In this document: in pieces, positions 1 through 8,421 of the stretch | Position numbering within the stretch: the stretch's first letter is position 1 | Layout: every line of letters starts with the position of its first letter | Assembly (NCBI GenBank): GCA_964475545.1 | Contig: CAYYXF010000002.1 | Coordinates: 1 to 49,404, forward strand | DNA length: 49,404 bases | Source of the DNA: DASPTR01 sp964475545 | GTDB taxonomy: Archaea > Thermoproteota > Bathyarchaeia > Bathyarchaeales > Bathycorpusculaceae | Direction of reading: 5' to 3' | Made by a program: the position numbers and the translations under genes | Notes under the pieces: model-generated | The model's database searches: none | Told to the model about the DNA's origin: nothing | The model's input: the letters and a program-made list of their open reading frames with translations, nothing else

Positions 1-451
1 CATAGGAAATACTCACTTTAATGTTGGACCGGCAACACTTCATGTTCTTCCAGACAAGAAAACATGTAGACCAAGCAACACTCCGCCACCAGCTTCCACC
101 ACTTCCACACCCCCAAATCAACTGAAACACGTGAACAACTAACATCGGCGCCTAAGTGCGGCCACTCCTGACCCATCACACCTGCCGCAGAGAAAGCCCT
201 CACTCACAAGCAGGCCTAAGAAACCCTGAGCGCGCGCTTTCTACGTTGTCAGCTTGTCTCACAGCGAATGGAACAGATCCCTAAAAGCCCCTGTATGAGG
301 TTTGGAGACTCTTCTTGATAAGCTTTTTTTGTGTTTTCGGGAAATGCTTAAAGGGAATTAGGCGATAATTTTAACAGCTTTGAGAGCAATAGATGTTACA
401 ACTTGGAAACGTTCAGAACTGGTTTGCAAAAAAAGCTAACTTGGGGAGAAA
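1..451. other. Left-edge stretch without a convincing gene
   Basis: No reading frame here has convincing protein character. It holds an alternating CG tract at 230-237 (see findings) and a run of seven T at 324-330 that could end a plus-strand transcript coming from outside the window. A Shine-Dalgarno-like GGGGAG lies just before the gene that starts at 452. Confidence 0.5.
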
Positions 452-1441
452 ATGTCGAAAGCTGGAAAGGCAGAACGGCTCGAACTGTACAAAGACCGTG
501 ATACACAGGTTTTTCTAGGCAAGTTTCTCAGTGGTGAAATAAAGCAATTTGACCCAGTCTTCACTCCAAACGTCGGTTACAGCTATCCGGCGGCTGAAGC
601 CATCGTGGGCGACCCATTACGTGCAGAAGCTTTCCTTAACAAGCTCTGCGAAGCTGGAATTCTTCAAAGAAGAATATTTGACAAGCTCCTGTATTGCCCG
701 AAATGCAGCTCTACAAACATTTCTGTGCGTTACTATTGCCCGCACTGCAAATCGTTTGACATCCAAAAAAGCTCTTTGATTGAACATGTGAAATGTGGAT
801 ACATGGACGTGGAGGAAAACTTTCACAAAGGCGGTAGACTCGTATGTCCAAAATGCCATGAAGAACTAAAAAGACCTGACATTGACCACAGAAGGGCCGG
901 CGTCTGGTGTACCTGCCGGGATTGTGGCAAAAGCTTCGATATTCCAGTCGCCTCGCATTTCTGCAGGGACTGTCATGGAGATTTTGCTTTCGAAGAGATC
1001 ATGATCAAGAACATTTATTCCTACAGCCTAAGAGACGAAGCAAAGAATGAAGTCACTCTTGGCTTGGTACTGATGACCCCTATAAGGGAGCTCCTCGTAA
1101 ATCAGGGGTTCACCGTTGAAAGCCCAGCTTTTCTCAAGGGTAAATCCGGTGCAAACCACGGATTTGACATCGTGGCACGCAAAGGAGCAGATACGCAAAG
1201 AGTAACAGTAATTGATGTCGCAACCTCCAGTGAGGGAATCATATCAGAACAGCCAGTAATCGCTTTGTTTGCAAAAATATTCGATGTCTCGCCAGGCGAC
1301 GCTTATTTAGTCGCAATACCGAGAATAACCGAAAACGGAAAGAAGATGGCTCAGCTGTACAAGATCCAAGTCGTAGAAGCGAAGAATGAAAAGGAAGCCA
1401 CAAAGGCTCTAAGAGAAAGAATGCTTCACATCGGGGATTAG
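452..1441 (+). CDS. TackOD1-like zinc-ribbon protein with C-terminal nuclease-fold-like domain
   Basis: A 329-residue soluble protein. Residues 1-80 look like a winged-helix-type N-terminus. Residues about 80-190 carry a chain of CxxC knuckles (CPKC, CPHC, a single Cys in KCGY, CPKC, CTCRDC, CRDC) in the arrangement I associate with TackOD1, an output domain of signalling proteins in TACK archaea. The C-terminal 130 residues contain GFDIVARK followed by VTVIDVAT, which resembles the core of a PD-(D/E)xK restriction-endonuclease-like fold. The usual ExK is not intact, so it may bind rather than cut nucleic acid. A GGGGAG ribosome binding site precedes the ATG. The gene stands alone, back to back in convergent orientation with the pilus operon. 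No receiver or kinase domain is fused to it. The family call is recognition by eye; the nuclease fold is inference. Confidence 0.6.
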   Translation: MSKAGKAERLELYKDRDTQVFLGKFLSGEIKQFDPVFTPNVGYSYPAAEAIVGDPLRAEAFLNKLCEAGILQRRIFDKLLYCPKCSSTNISVRYYCPHCKSFDIQKSSLIEHVKCGYMDVEENFHKGGRLVCPKCHEELKRPDIDHRRAGVWCTCRDCGKSFDIPVASHFCRDCHGDFAFEEIMIKNIYSYSLRDEAKNEVTLGLVLMTPIRELLVNQGFTVESPAFLKGKSGANHGFDIVARKGADTQRVTVIDVATSSEGIISEQPVIALFAKIFDVSPGDAYLVAIPRITENGKKMAQLYKIQVVEAKNEKEATKALRERMLHIGD

Positions 1442-1456
1442 CATGACAACCTGCTT

Positions 1457-1864
1457 TCAATTCCAGTGCTTAATGAAGACTGCAGAATTTCCTCTTTCTG
1501 TGACAATCCTGATAAGGAAATTCTGAGATGGAAGTGTCATATCTGTTCGTAGGCATGTTAAGTTGTCTCCAGAGTTTATGAAGAGATCTACGTCATAATG
1601 CTCGTGGTGGGTGGAGTTGACAATCCAAAGTGAAATGATGCGCACCGTCAAGGGGCCATCATTACCGAAAGTGAAGTTTTGACCCTGCACGTCGATTATT
1701 TCGATTTTTTCCTGTGCTCTTTCCCAATCGAATTGGTTCATCTGATAGCTTAGGAGCACTAGATTTGCCACTATTATCACTATCAGAGCTAAGCTGAGCA
1801 TGACTACTATGACGTTACTGACACCGCGTTTATCACGAAGAGCTTTTATAGTGGCCTCCAACAT
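1457..1864 (-). CDS. Type IV pilin-like protein (second pilin of the operon)
   Basis: A 135-residue protein with a short basic leader ending in DKRG, then VSNVIVVMLSL and a continuous hydrophobic helix to about residue 36. This is the archaeal class III (prepilin) signal layout, with cleavage expected after RG. The rest is predicted extracellular and beta-rich, with several Asn-x-Ser/Thr sequons. I chose the ATG at 1864 because AGGGGGA stands correctly spaced before it; an upstream in-frame ATG at 1909 would lengthen the leader and lacks this signal. The start overlaps the 3' end of the preceding pilin gene by 32 bases. It is the last gene of the pilus operon and probably encodes a structural or minor pilin. 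Confidence 0.7.
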   Translation of the reverse strand: MLEATIKALRDKRGVSNVIVVMLSLALIVIIVANLVLLSYQMNQFDWERAQEKIEIIDVQGQNFTFGNDGPLTVRIISLWIVNSTHHEHYDVDLFINSGDNLTCLRTDMTLPSQNFLIRIVTERGNSAVFIKHWN

Positions 1865-2255
1865 GAGTCCCCCTAGTCGTAACGATATCCACATAATACA
1901 AGCTGTCAAGAATCCAGTTCTTGAAGATGCTAAGCCATCGGTGCTCTCCTATTTCCAAATTGAAAGGTCCTGCAAAAGCTTGAGAACTTCGGTTTACGTA
2001 CACGCTCGAAATTTGGATCGCAACTTTCCCCACGTTGCGAAGATAGACTTCAATGTGGCCTGTTGAATTGTTGAACCATAAATCCTCTATGACAATACGT
2101 TCGCTCATGGTTTCTCCCATGTTTGTTGTTATGACATAAGTGGCGCTCGTGGCAAGAGCCATTGCTACGACAGCTACAATCATGAGCAGCAGATTGCTTA
2201 GAACGGGGGTCACAGCCCTTCTGTTCGTGCACAGTTTCTTCAGTTTTTGCTTCAT
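1833..2255 (-). CDS. Type IV pilin-like protein
   Basis: A 140-residue protein. The N-terminus is highly basic, then NRRAVTPVLSNLLLMIVAVV: the classic archaeal pilin start, with RRA before a hydrophobic assembly helix at about residues 14-38. The remainder is predicted to sit outside the cell as a small beta-rich domain with NxS/T sequons. GAGGAG lies seven bases before the ATG. It lies nine bases after the platform gene and overlaps the next pilin. The prepilin peptidase that would process both pilins is not in this window. A role as fibre subunit of a pilus or surface appendage follows from the family and the neighbours. Confidence 0.75.
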   Translation of the reverse strand: MKQKLKKLCTNRRAVTPVLSNLLLMIVAVVAMALATSATYVITTNMGETMSERIVIEDLWFNNSTGHIEVYLRNVGKVAIQISSVYVNRSSQAFAGPFNLEIGEHRWLSIFKNWILDSLYYVDIVTTRGTHVGGHYKSSS

Positions 2256-2264
2256 CTTGTCTCC

Positions 2265-3080
2265 TCACAGAAAGAGTTTTAGGGCAACATAGCCGCATAG
2301 CATCAAAGCCAGACTGTGCTTTAGCCCGGCGTTTATTGTTCCCTCTCCCATTTTCCCCGCTACTAATCCACTGAAAAACGCTTGGATTGACATAATGTGG
2401 AAGAATAACCTTTGCATTTCAGCTGGTGACATGGTGCTGGTACCGAGTGTAGGTAAGCCTTCTACACTTACGAAAAAGGATCTGAAAAGGAGAATAATGG
2501 TGAACAGGAAAACGAAGAAAGCCACGTAGATTATTGCAATGTAAGGCTTTGTTTGGGTTCGGCGTTCATTATCAAGCAACAGCGTGGTCCGTATGAACTT
2601 GCCCATGGGGTCAAAAACCTTCTCCACATGTCCTCCTGAACGGCTTGCTTCAACTATCATAGGCACTGTTCTCTGGACTAGAATTGTGTCGACGCGTTTT
2701 GCCAAGGCCTGTAGAGCTTCTTCAAAACTCATTCCCCATGAGATTTGGGCATTCATTTTCTTCAATTCCGGCGTAAGTGGACCATAGTCTCTCTTTGCGG
2801 CTTCTTCTATGGCTTGTGGGAGGGTCATTCCCGTTTGTTTGGCCTGAACCAGGCTTCTGAAAAGGTCAGGCAAATGCTCGTCTATGGCTTTTCGCCATCT
2901 GAAATCAGCGTAATTCAAGATTGCTGAGGGAAAAACTGCGATAGTAATGGCGAAAAAGACAGATTCGTCAAATGTCGTGGTTTCCCAGAGTAGGAAGTAG
3001 GCGATGGTGATTATGGTGATAGCTATTGTAACAGAAGCGATCAGTGTTATTTTCTTCAGTTTTTTTTCTATTTTTGGCAT
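2265..3080 (-). CDS. Type II/IV secretion platform protein, GspF/TadC-like (smaller)
   Basis: A 271-residue membrane protein of the T2SS F-domain family. Two transmembrane helices lie at about 11-31 and 39-57. A cytoplasmic helical F-domain follows (about 65-180), with the typical pattern around LFRSLVQAKQTGMTLPQA and FEEAL. Further membrane segments lie at about 185-209 and in the last 35 residues. Such proteins form the inner-membrane platform on which the hexameric ATPase acts. It follows the larger platform gene by seven bases, so the system uses two separate F-domain proteins, as Tad (TadB/TadC) systems do, rather than one FlaJ. Confidence 0.8.
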   Translation of the reverse strand: MPKIEKKLKKITLIASVTIAITIITIAYFLLWETTTFDESVFFAITIAVFPSAILNYADFRWRKAIDEHLPDLFRSLVQAKQTGMTLPQAIEEAAKRDYGPLTPELKKMNAQISWGMSFEEALQALAKRVDTILVQRTVPMIVEASRSGGHVEKVFDPMGKFIRTTLLLDNERRTQTKPYIAIIYVAFFVFLFTIILLFRSFFVSVEGLPTLGTSTMSPAEMQRLFFHIMSIQAFFSGLVAGKMGEGTINAGLKHSLALMLCGYVALKLFL

Positions 3081-3087
3081 TTTCTCA

Positions 3088-4089
3088 TTACCATTTCGGG
3101 ATCACGGCATCTAGAATTATCAGGAATATTATCGAACCTAGGGGCAACGCAAGATATGTGAGCAGGCTTAGTAGAAGGTCTGGGCTCAATAGTCCCAAGT
3201 TGCCTTGATTGAGCATTGCCATTACTGAGAGCATTATGATTAGAAGTAGTGGGCCTGTTAAGAGCAGAGTGACGTAGGACTCTGACAGAAGAGATAAAGT
3301 GTCTGAGAATTTCTTAAGGCCTATTCTCTTTAACTTCATGAACTGTCTGGTTTTCTCACGGAGGTAAGCAGTTGAATTACTTCCTGAATGTATTGTTGAG
3401 ATGAACCCTTCGAATGTTTCTCGTAAGCTTTCTGAAGGGGTTTTCTTTGCGGCCCTTTCTAGAGCGGAAATTATGTCTAGTCCGAAAAGATTTACGTCTC
3501 TAACGATATCCCTAGCTTCGGCTGAAACTGCCAGTGGAGTGCTTAGATTCGAAAGTGAATGGAAAATGCGCTCAGGTGAGACCCCTGCACTTGTTAGTAT
3601 TGACATGTAGCCTGTTGTGAAGGGTAGTTCATCTTCTAACTCTCTTTTGAGCTTGTCAGCGCGGTAGATTGGATAGGCATAGAATGCGATTATCGAGAAG
3701 GCGAACGCAAAAAGGCTTGCTCCGAGGCCAAATAGAAACGAGGGCAAAAGGGGTATTCCGAGACAAAAGATAAGTAGGCATGGGATGAGCGCAAACAAGG
3801 TAAAGGAAACCAGAAAAGCCGCAAGCATTGCCAGACTTACATATGCTTTGAAGTTGATCTTGACGCCTGACCTCTGCAAGTGTACGTCTAATCCTTGGAA
3901 AATTGGCAGAACGCGTTCTGTTCTCTCTCCAATTATCTGATATGCTACAGATTCTGGCTTCTCAGAAGTGAGGGTCGTTTTCTCAGACGGTTCTGCTTTT
4001 CTTTCCTGTCGCTTTGAGAACCGCGCAAGTTTGGCCACTAGGCGATCGTAGAATTTTCGGATTTCTTCTATGGATCTGTGACTTTTCAT
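3088..4089 (-). CDS. Type II/IV secretion platform protein, GspF/TadB-like (larger)
   Basis: A 333-residue F-domain platform protein. The first 75 residues are basic and cytoplasmic. Hydrophobic segments cover about 78-140, a cytoplasmic F-domain with YMSILTSAGVSPERIF lies at about 150-265, and two more membrane helices lie at about 270-291 and 304-331. Its start overlaps the stop of the ATPase gene by four bases (ATGA), which indicates translational coupling. With the 271-residue protein it would form the membrane platform of the pilus machine. Confidence 0.82.
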   Translation of the reverse strand: MKSHRSIEEIRKFYDRLVAKLARFSKRQERKAEPSEKTTLTSEKPESVAYQIIGERTERVLPIFQGLDVHLQRSGVKINFKAYVSLAMLAAFLVSFTLFALIPCLLIFCLGIPLLPSFLFGLGASLFAFAFSIIAFYAYPIYRADKLKRELEDELPFTTGYMSILTSAGVSPERIFHSLSNLSTPLAVSAEARDIVRDVNLFGLDIISALERAAKKTPSESLRETFEGFISTIHSGSNSTAYLREKTRQFMKLKRIGLKKFSDTLSLLSESYVTLLLTGPLLLIIMLSVMAMLNQGNLGLLSPDLLLSLLTYLALPLGSIIFLIILDAVIPKW

Positions 4090-5663
4090 TTCAGTCCAAC
4101 TCGGGCCCTCTGGAAAACGCGGTGCGGATCAGCGTAGTATTCTCGAATAATATTTGCTACATCGGTATGATGTCTGATGCCCTTGTCAACCATCCATTCT
4201 AGAACTGTTTTCCTTGCGTACAATTCGCGTTTGACATCTTCTTCGCCTAGACCTAGCTTTTTCACATGTCTATCCAGAATGGTGCTATGGCCTGAAAAGG
4301 CAAATCCATCTTCCTTTGGATTCCATATGAAAACCTCTTCGGATAGTAGCTCCTTTGTTCTTGGATTGAGCTCCACTAGTTCAGTCGTTGTGCTTGTTCT
4401 TCGCGCTGGTCTTCCTGCAATCTCGGTTCTGGTTACAACCATTATGACATCCGCCATTGCTATCAGTGTTTTCGGAATGTTCATCGGTTCAGATTCGAGT
4501 CTGTTTATTACTGTTTCAACAGATTCTGCGTGTATTGTGCTCATTCCCAAGTGTCCAGTCGCCATGGCTTGAAAGAGCGTGTAGGCCTCTTCCCCGCGCA
4601 CTTCACCCACAATAATGTAATCCGGCCTCTGTCTTACTGCAGCTTTCAACAAGTCAAACAGTGTTATTGAGCCGCTTCGCCTATCTTCATGTCCAAAGCC
4701 CGTTCTTACAACTGATGGTATCCAATTTTCATGCGGAAGGTTAAGCTCCTGAGTGTCTTCTACACTGACGATTTTCATTTCGGGCTTTATGAACATTGAA
4801 AGGCAGTTCAGCATCGTTGTCTTCCCAGCAGCAACGCCGCCCGCGACAATGACTGAGGCTCTGTTTTCTATAACAAACCAAAGATAAGCAGCCATTTCCG
4901 AAGACAGAGTGTTGAACGAGATCAGATCTGAGATAGTTAGGGGATCAACCCTGAAACGTCTAATAGTGAAGGTTGAGCCTCTTCTCGTGACTTCGTTTCC
5001 ATATGTTAGCTGCACTCGACTGCCTTCGGGAAGCGATGAATCCACAATTGGAGAAGCTATGGAAATGTTCTTTCCAGCCAGATAGGCTAGGCGAACTATG
5101 AAGGAGTCCAATTCCTTCTCGCCTTTGAAGACTATATTTGTGGGTATTGATTCGTAGATCCTGTGCCAGATGTATATTGGGATGTTTGTTCCGTCTGCGG
5201 ATATGTCTTCGATATATTGGTCCTTCATGAGCGGGTCTATCTTTCCGTAACCGATGAAGTCCCTTAGTATGTAGTAGTTTAGCTTGTCAACAGCTTCAGA
5301 CGGAGTCCTTATGTGATATCTCTTGATTATCTGTCTTGATTTTTCTTTCAGATAATTCTCTGCCTTTTCTCTGGTTTCAATTTCCTTTAGATCTACGTCC
5401 ACCTCTTCCATCAGGAGGTTCTTGATCTCTTGCAGTTGTTTTTCCTCTTCTTTTTGAAGTGTTGGTTCTATGATTTCGTAGCGGGTTCTTTGAGTTTCCG
5501 GTTCTTTGACAATTGCTGCGTAAACGTATGGTTCCTGTATTGGGTAGACTTCTCTGAAAACAGCTGGTTTCTTGGCCTCTTCACCTATTATTATGGGCGA
5601 ATTTGTTACAGTTTCCCCTAGGGCTTCTGCTATCTTCTGTTTCGGTTTATTACTTGTTTGCAT
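4086..5663 (-). CDS. Secretion/pilus assembly ATPase, FlaI/GspE/VirB11 superfamily
   Basis: A 525-residue hexameric secretion ATPase. The N-terminal 100 residues are charged and probably coiled. The conserved core begins near residue 130 (FIGYGKIDPLM) and the Walker A GGVAAGKTTMLN lies near residue 275. Next come the acidic Asp box around EDTQELNLPH, Walker B in IIVGEVRGEEA, and the His box in ATGHLGMSTIHAES. It drives extension of pilin-like subunits with ATP at the cytoplasmic face of the platform proteins encoded directly downstream. GGGAG stands five bases before the ATG. No FlaH, FlaG or archaellin gene is nearby, so a non-archaellum pilus or secretion system is more likely than a swimming filament. 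Confidence 0.88.
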   Translation of the reverse strand: MQTSNKPKQKIAEALGETVTNSPIIIGEEAKKPAVFREVYPIQEPYVYAAIVKEPETQRTRYEIIEPTLQKEEEKQLQEIKNLLMEEVDVDLKEIETREKAENYLKEKSRQIIKRYHIRTPSEAVDKLNYYILRDFIGYGKIDPLMKDQYIEDISADGTNIPIYIWHRIYESIPTNIVFKGEKELDSFIVRLAYLAGKNISIASPIVDSSLPEGSRVQLTYGNEVTRRGSTFTIRRFRVDPLTISDLISFNTLSSEMAAYLWFVIENRASVIVAGGVAAGKTTMLNCLSMFIKPEMKIVSVEDTQELNLPHENWIPSVVRTGFGHEDRRSGSITLFDLLKAAVRQRPDYIIVGEVRGEEAYTLFQAMATGHLGMSTIHAESVETVINRLESEPMNIPKTLIAMADVIMVVTRTEIAGRPARRTSTTTELVELNPRTKELLSEEVFIWNPKEDGFAFSGHSTILDRHVKKLGLGEEDVKRELYARKTVLEWMVDKGIRHHTDVANIIREYYADPHRVFQRARVGLK

Positions 5664-5762
5664 TGCTCTCCCAGGTTTAGGGCGTCTTGTGCTCTTTCAT
5701 CACTGTCAATATAGTGTGTCGTTAGTCTTAATAAGCCATACGCACGCATAATCTTTACGCTC

Positions 5763-5771
5763 CTTTAATAC
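5763..5771 (+). promoter_or_regulatory. TATA-like box upstream of the zinc-ribbon gene at 5805
   Basis: CTTTAATAC is centred 38 bases before the TTG start, followed by TAGGAG six bases before that start. The spacing suits an archaeal promoter with a short leader. Confidence 0.4.
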
Positions 5772-5804
5772 AGGTGCGCGCATCCTATCTCTTAGGAGTC
5801 TAAC

Positions 5805-6128
5805 TTGGAAGTCAAAGACGCTAAACGCGTTCAGAGACCGAAACTTCCGAAAAAAAGACTGCTCAGGAAAACCAGAAAGCAAAAGTCGGATCCTGAACGA
5901 CTCCACGGTAAGATGAACGCTGCCAAATCAGAGCACAAGACGCGGAGAGCCGTGAAATTCTGTCCGAAATGCGGCTCAACCGACATCTTCTTTGCTTCTG
6001 GTTTGCCCCAATTAAGGTCTTTGTGGGACTGTAGGAACTGTGGTTATCGCGGCGGGCTCATTCTTGAAGATGGCAGACTGGCGTTGAAACTTGCAGAAGA
6101 ATACGCGAAGCGAGTCTCTGAACGCTAG
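5805..6128 (+). CDS. Small basic zinc-ribbon protein
   Basis: A 107-residue protein. The first 50 residues are very rich in Lys and Arg and probably disordered or nucleic-acid binding. Residues about 53-85 form a zinc ribbon (CPKCGSTDI ... CRNCGYRG), similar to those of TFS/RPB9-type or ribosomal zinc proteins. The start is TTG, supported by TAGGAG six bases upstream and a TATA-like box 38 bases upstream. It runs convergently to the hexuloisomerase gene. A role in nucleic-acid binding is inference; I do not recognise a named family. Confidence 0.65.
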   Translation: MEVKDAKRVQRPKLPKKRLLRKTRKQKSDPERLHGKMNAAKSEHKTRRAVKFCPKCGSTDIFFASGLPQLRSLWDCRNCGYRGGLILEDGRLALKLAEEYAKRVSER

Positions 6129-6136
6129 TCTATTGT

Positions 6137-6736
6137 TTATTCTATTGTCGCGTGCCTGCGTTTCAAGTCCGCTTCAGTTCTGCCCATGCGATGCATTAGT
6201 TCTACTATCAAGCTGTCCAAGAATACCATGCTATTGTTTTCGAAGATGCTACCAAGAGGGGTCAGCGGTTCACGCTCTCCAATGATTTGCCTGGCCAAAT
6301 AGTCCTCTTCCTTAGGCATGCCAGCCTTTGTTCTTCCCTTGATTGTAACGACCAGATCCGCAATTTCCCCCAATGGAGACTCTGGGAAGGATGTGATTGC
6401 AATGACTGTTGCACCTATGTCCTTGGCGGCTGAGCTTGCAGTCAGAACCATTTTTGTCGAACCCGTGCCTGAAACAGCAATCAGTAGGTCTCCTTTTTCT
6501 GCAGCCGGCGTTATAGTTTCACCTAAGAAGTAGACATTGAATCCCAAGTTCATCAGCCGCAAGGCAAATGCCCTGGCAACAAATCCGCTTCTTCCCATAC
6601 CCACAGTGAATATTTTCTGGTCTTTCGATTCTAACAAAACGTTGATTAGATGCTCGACTTCTTTGATGTCAAGCTTGTCCATAGAAATCCTGATGCACTC
6701 AATGATCTCGTTTGCTGCAGCTCTAAACCATTTCAA
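6137..6736 (-). CDS. hxlB: 6-phospho-3-hexuloisomerase (SIS domain)
   Basis: A 199-residue SIS-domain sugar isomerase of the PHI family, which interconverts D-arabino-hex-3-ulose 6-phosphate and fructose 6-phosphate in the ribulose monophosphate pathway. In archaea that pathway, run in reverse, supplies ribulose 5-phosphate. The sugar-phosphate site appears as VGMGRSGFVARAFA and AVSGTGST, and the C-terminal half has the PHI-typical PLGSIFE and FLDSLI. The length is normal. The start is TTG with GGAG about 11 bases upstream. The partner hexulose-phosphate synthase is not adjacent. A general SIS isomerase is the alternative. Confidence 0.85.
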   Translation of the reverse strand: MKWFRAAANEIIECIRISMDKLDIKEVEHLINVLLESKDQKIFTVGMGRSGFVARAFALRLMNLGFNVYFLGETITPAAEKGDLLIAVSGTGSTKMVLTASSAAKDIGATVIAITSFPESPLGEIADLVVTIKGRTKAGMPKEEDYLARQIIGEREPLTPLGSIFENNSMVFLDSLIVELMHRMGRTEADLKRRHATIE

Positions 6737-6774
6737 CCAGCAGCAGGCTCCGACGACCCATTACACAAATGCCC

Positions 6775-6785
6775 GCATTAAAAGC
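6775..6785 (-). promoter_or_regulatory. TATA-like box for the hexuloisomerase gene
   Basis: Read on the minus strand, GCTTTTAATGC is centred about 44 bases upstream of the TTG start at 6736, the expected position for an archaeal promoter with a short leader. Confidence 0.4.
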
Positions 6786-6793
6786 ATTGTGGT

Positions 6794-7588
6794 TTAGGGC
6801 CTATGGGTAAGAAGCTCACCTAAAGATGGGATTGGAACGAACAAACGAACGTAGATTGCGGTGGTTATGACCCCGATTGTTATGGCCAGTAGGATGAAGT
6901 CGCCTCTATGCATTTTGAGTACGTACAAGTTGGTGCGTCTTTTCGTAGCTCCCCATGCTCGCGACTCCATGGCTTCTGCGAGTTCAAGGCTTCTTCTGAT
7001 AGCGCTGACGATGAGTGGTATGAGAATCGGAATATAGTTTCTTATCCTCTTCAGAAAGTTTCCACGTTCAAGTTCCAAACCTCTAGCCTTCTGAGCGTCC
7101 ATGATTGTTTGGGCTTCTTCAGCTAGAACCGGAACGAAGCGGACGGCTGTTGTGAACGCAAACACTAGTTCGTAGGGTACATGTGTTTGCTCAAGGGCTA
7201 GGCCCAAATGGTCAGGTGAGGTTGTCAAGAAGAAAATTGAGAAGGATTCAACAAGCACTATGAAACGTATGGTCATAGCAGCTGCGCTTTCCAAGTTTTT
7301 CACAGTCAGTACGTAGCCTGCGCCGATAAACGGGAAAAGTAGGTTCGCAAGGAATATCATTATTGCCAGGAAAGCAGCTCCTCGCATCGAGCGAAGCCAA
7401 TCACGTTTGACTCCGGCCAATATGACAAGTGGAATCTGCGCAAGAAAAAGCAAGGCTAGCGGCAGAATTTCCCCAAAAACTATCGCAACTGCAAAGATCG
7501 CGCAAACGTATATGAACTTTATCCTCGGATCTAGATTGTGAATGGGCGAATGGACTTTCCGGAACTTGAGTCCGTCAAAGACGCTCAT
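6794..7588 (-). CDS. ecfT: ECF transporter transmembrane component EcfT
   Basis: A 264-residue integral membrane protein of the CbiQ/EcfT family. It has about five hydrophobic segments in the first two thirds. The cytoplasmic coupling region carries the Ala-Arg-Gly signature in MDAQKARGLELERG, and a second ESRAWGATKRR lies near the C-terminus. These are the two coupling motifs that contact the ATPases. Its ATG overlaps the stop of the preceding ATPase gene (ATGA). Together they form the energizing module of an energy-coupling-factor importer for a vitamin or metal. No S component is visible in the window, so the substrate is unknown, as in group II ECF systems with a shared module. Confidence 0.88.
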   Translation of the reverse strand: MSVFDGLKFRKVHSPIHNLDPRIKFIYVCAIFAVAIVFGEILPLALLFLAQIPLVILAGVKRDWLRSMRGAAFLAIMIFLANLLFPFIGAGYVLTVKNLESAAAMTIRFIVLVESFSIFFLTTSPDHLGLALEQTHVPYELVFAFTTAVRFVPVLAEEAQTIMDAQKARGLELERGNFLKRIRNYIPILIPLIVSAIRRSLELAEAMESRAWGATKRRTNLYVLKMHRGDFILLAITIGVITTAIYVRLFVPIPSLGELLTHRP

Positions 7589-8421
7589 TTGCTCTCTTTC
7601 TCCAAGATTTCTAGCAGTTTTTCTCGAGCCTCGTATAGGTCAATGACCGTTTTTGGGAGTTCCAACTTTGGCAGTTGCTGTGAGAGTTCTAGGAAAACTT
7701 GGGCAATCTGGGGTGGCACAATGGATGCTGCGTTTAGGATGCCTGGATTTGTTAGGATGTTTCTTGCCTCACCGTCTCCGATGATTTTTCCTTCTCGCAT
7801 CAGCAGTACTCTTGGGTTACATTCTGCAACGAATTCGACATCATGCGTGACCATTACCATTGTTCTTTCTTGGGTTTTCATCTGCACGATAAACTGCCTG
7901 AGTTTTTCTTTCTGTTGGTAGTCTTGCCCTATTGTCGGTTCGTCCAGTATGAGTATTTTCGGGTCCCACGCCAGCACTGAAGCTAGGGCCACGCGTTTTC
8001 TTTCTCCTCCGCTTAGCATAAAAGGGGAGGTTTTTCTGTACTGAGTTAATCCCAGAAGGTTTAGAGCCCAAGTCACCCGGTTTTCTACTACGCTTTCTTT
8101 GAAACCGAAATTTCTCAATGCAAAAGATATCTCCTCTTCAGTTGTCTCACAGAAGAGCTGATGATCCGGATTTTGAAAGACGAAGCCCACGTTTCTAGAT
8201 AGAGTAGCAACGCTCACTTTAGCAACGTCAGTCTCATCAACAGTCACTTGGCCTTTTGTTGGCTTGAGCAGTCCGTTGAAATGCTTGACCAGTGTTGTCT
8301 TTCCAGCACCGTTCTGCCCCATGATAGCTATGAATTCACCGTCTCGAATGGTTATTGAGATGCCCTTTAGGGCTTCTACGCCATTTGGGTATCTGAAATA
8401 AAGGTCTTTGGCTTCAATCAT
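7585..8421 (-). CDS. ECF transporter ATP-binding subunit EcfA (second)
   Basis: A 278-residue ABC ATPase. It shows Walker A GQNGAGKTT, the Q-loop in VGFVFQNPDHQLF, signature LSGGERKRVALA, Walker B ILILDEPT and switch His in MVTHD. The C-terminal extension is typical of EcfA subunits. I chose the ATG at 8421 because it overlaps the upstream stop (ATGA) and begins directly with the ABC domain; GGAGG lies 12 bases before it. A further in-frame ATG at 8469 would add a low-complexity leader. It pairs with the ATPase encoded upstream to power EcfT. Confidence 0.9.
   Translation of the reverse strand: MIEAKDLYFRYPNGVEALKGISITIRDGEFIAIMGQNGAGKTTLVKHFNGLLKPTKGQVTVDETDVAKVSVATLSRNVGFVFQNPDHQLFCETTEEEISFALRNFGFKESVVENRVTWALNLLGLTQYRKTSPFMLSGGERKRVALASVLAWDPKILILDEPTIGQDYQQKEKLRQFIVQMKTQERTMVMVTHDVEFVAECNPRVLLMREGKIIGDGEARNILTNPGILNAASIVPPQIAQVFLELSQQLPKLELPKTVIDLYEAREKLLEILEKESK

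Noticed and set aside
18..203. A 61-residue minus-strand frame near the left edge
   Set aside because: No recognisable domain or ribosome binding site, and its composition is unlike neighbouring proteins.
5706..5906. 66-residue minus-strand frame between the pilus ATPase and the zinc-ribbon gene
   Set aside because: Overlaps the supported zinc-ribbon gene and the promoter region; no ribosome binding site.
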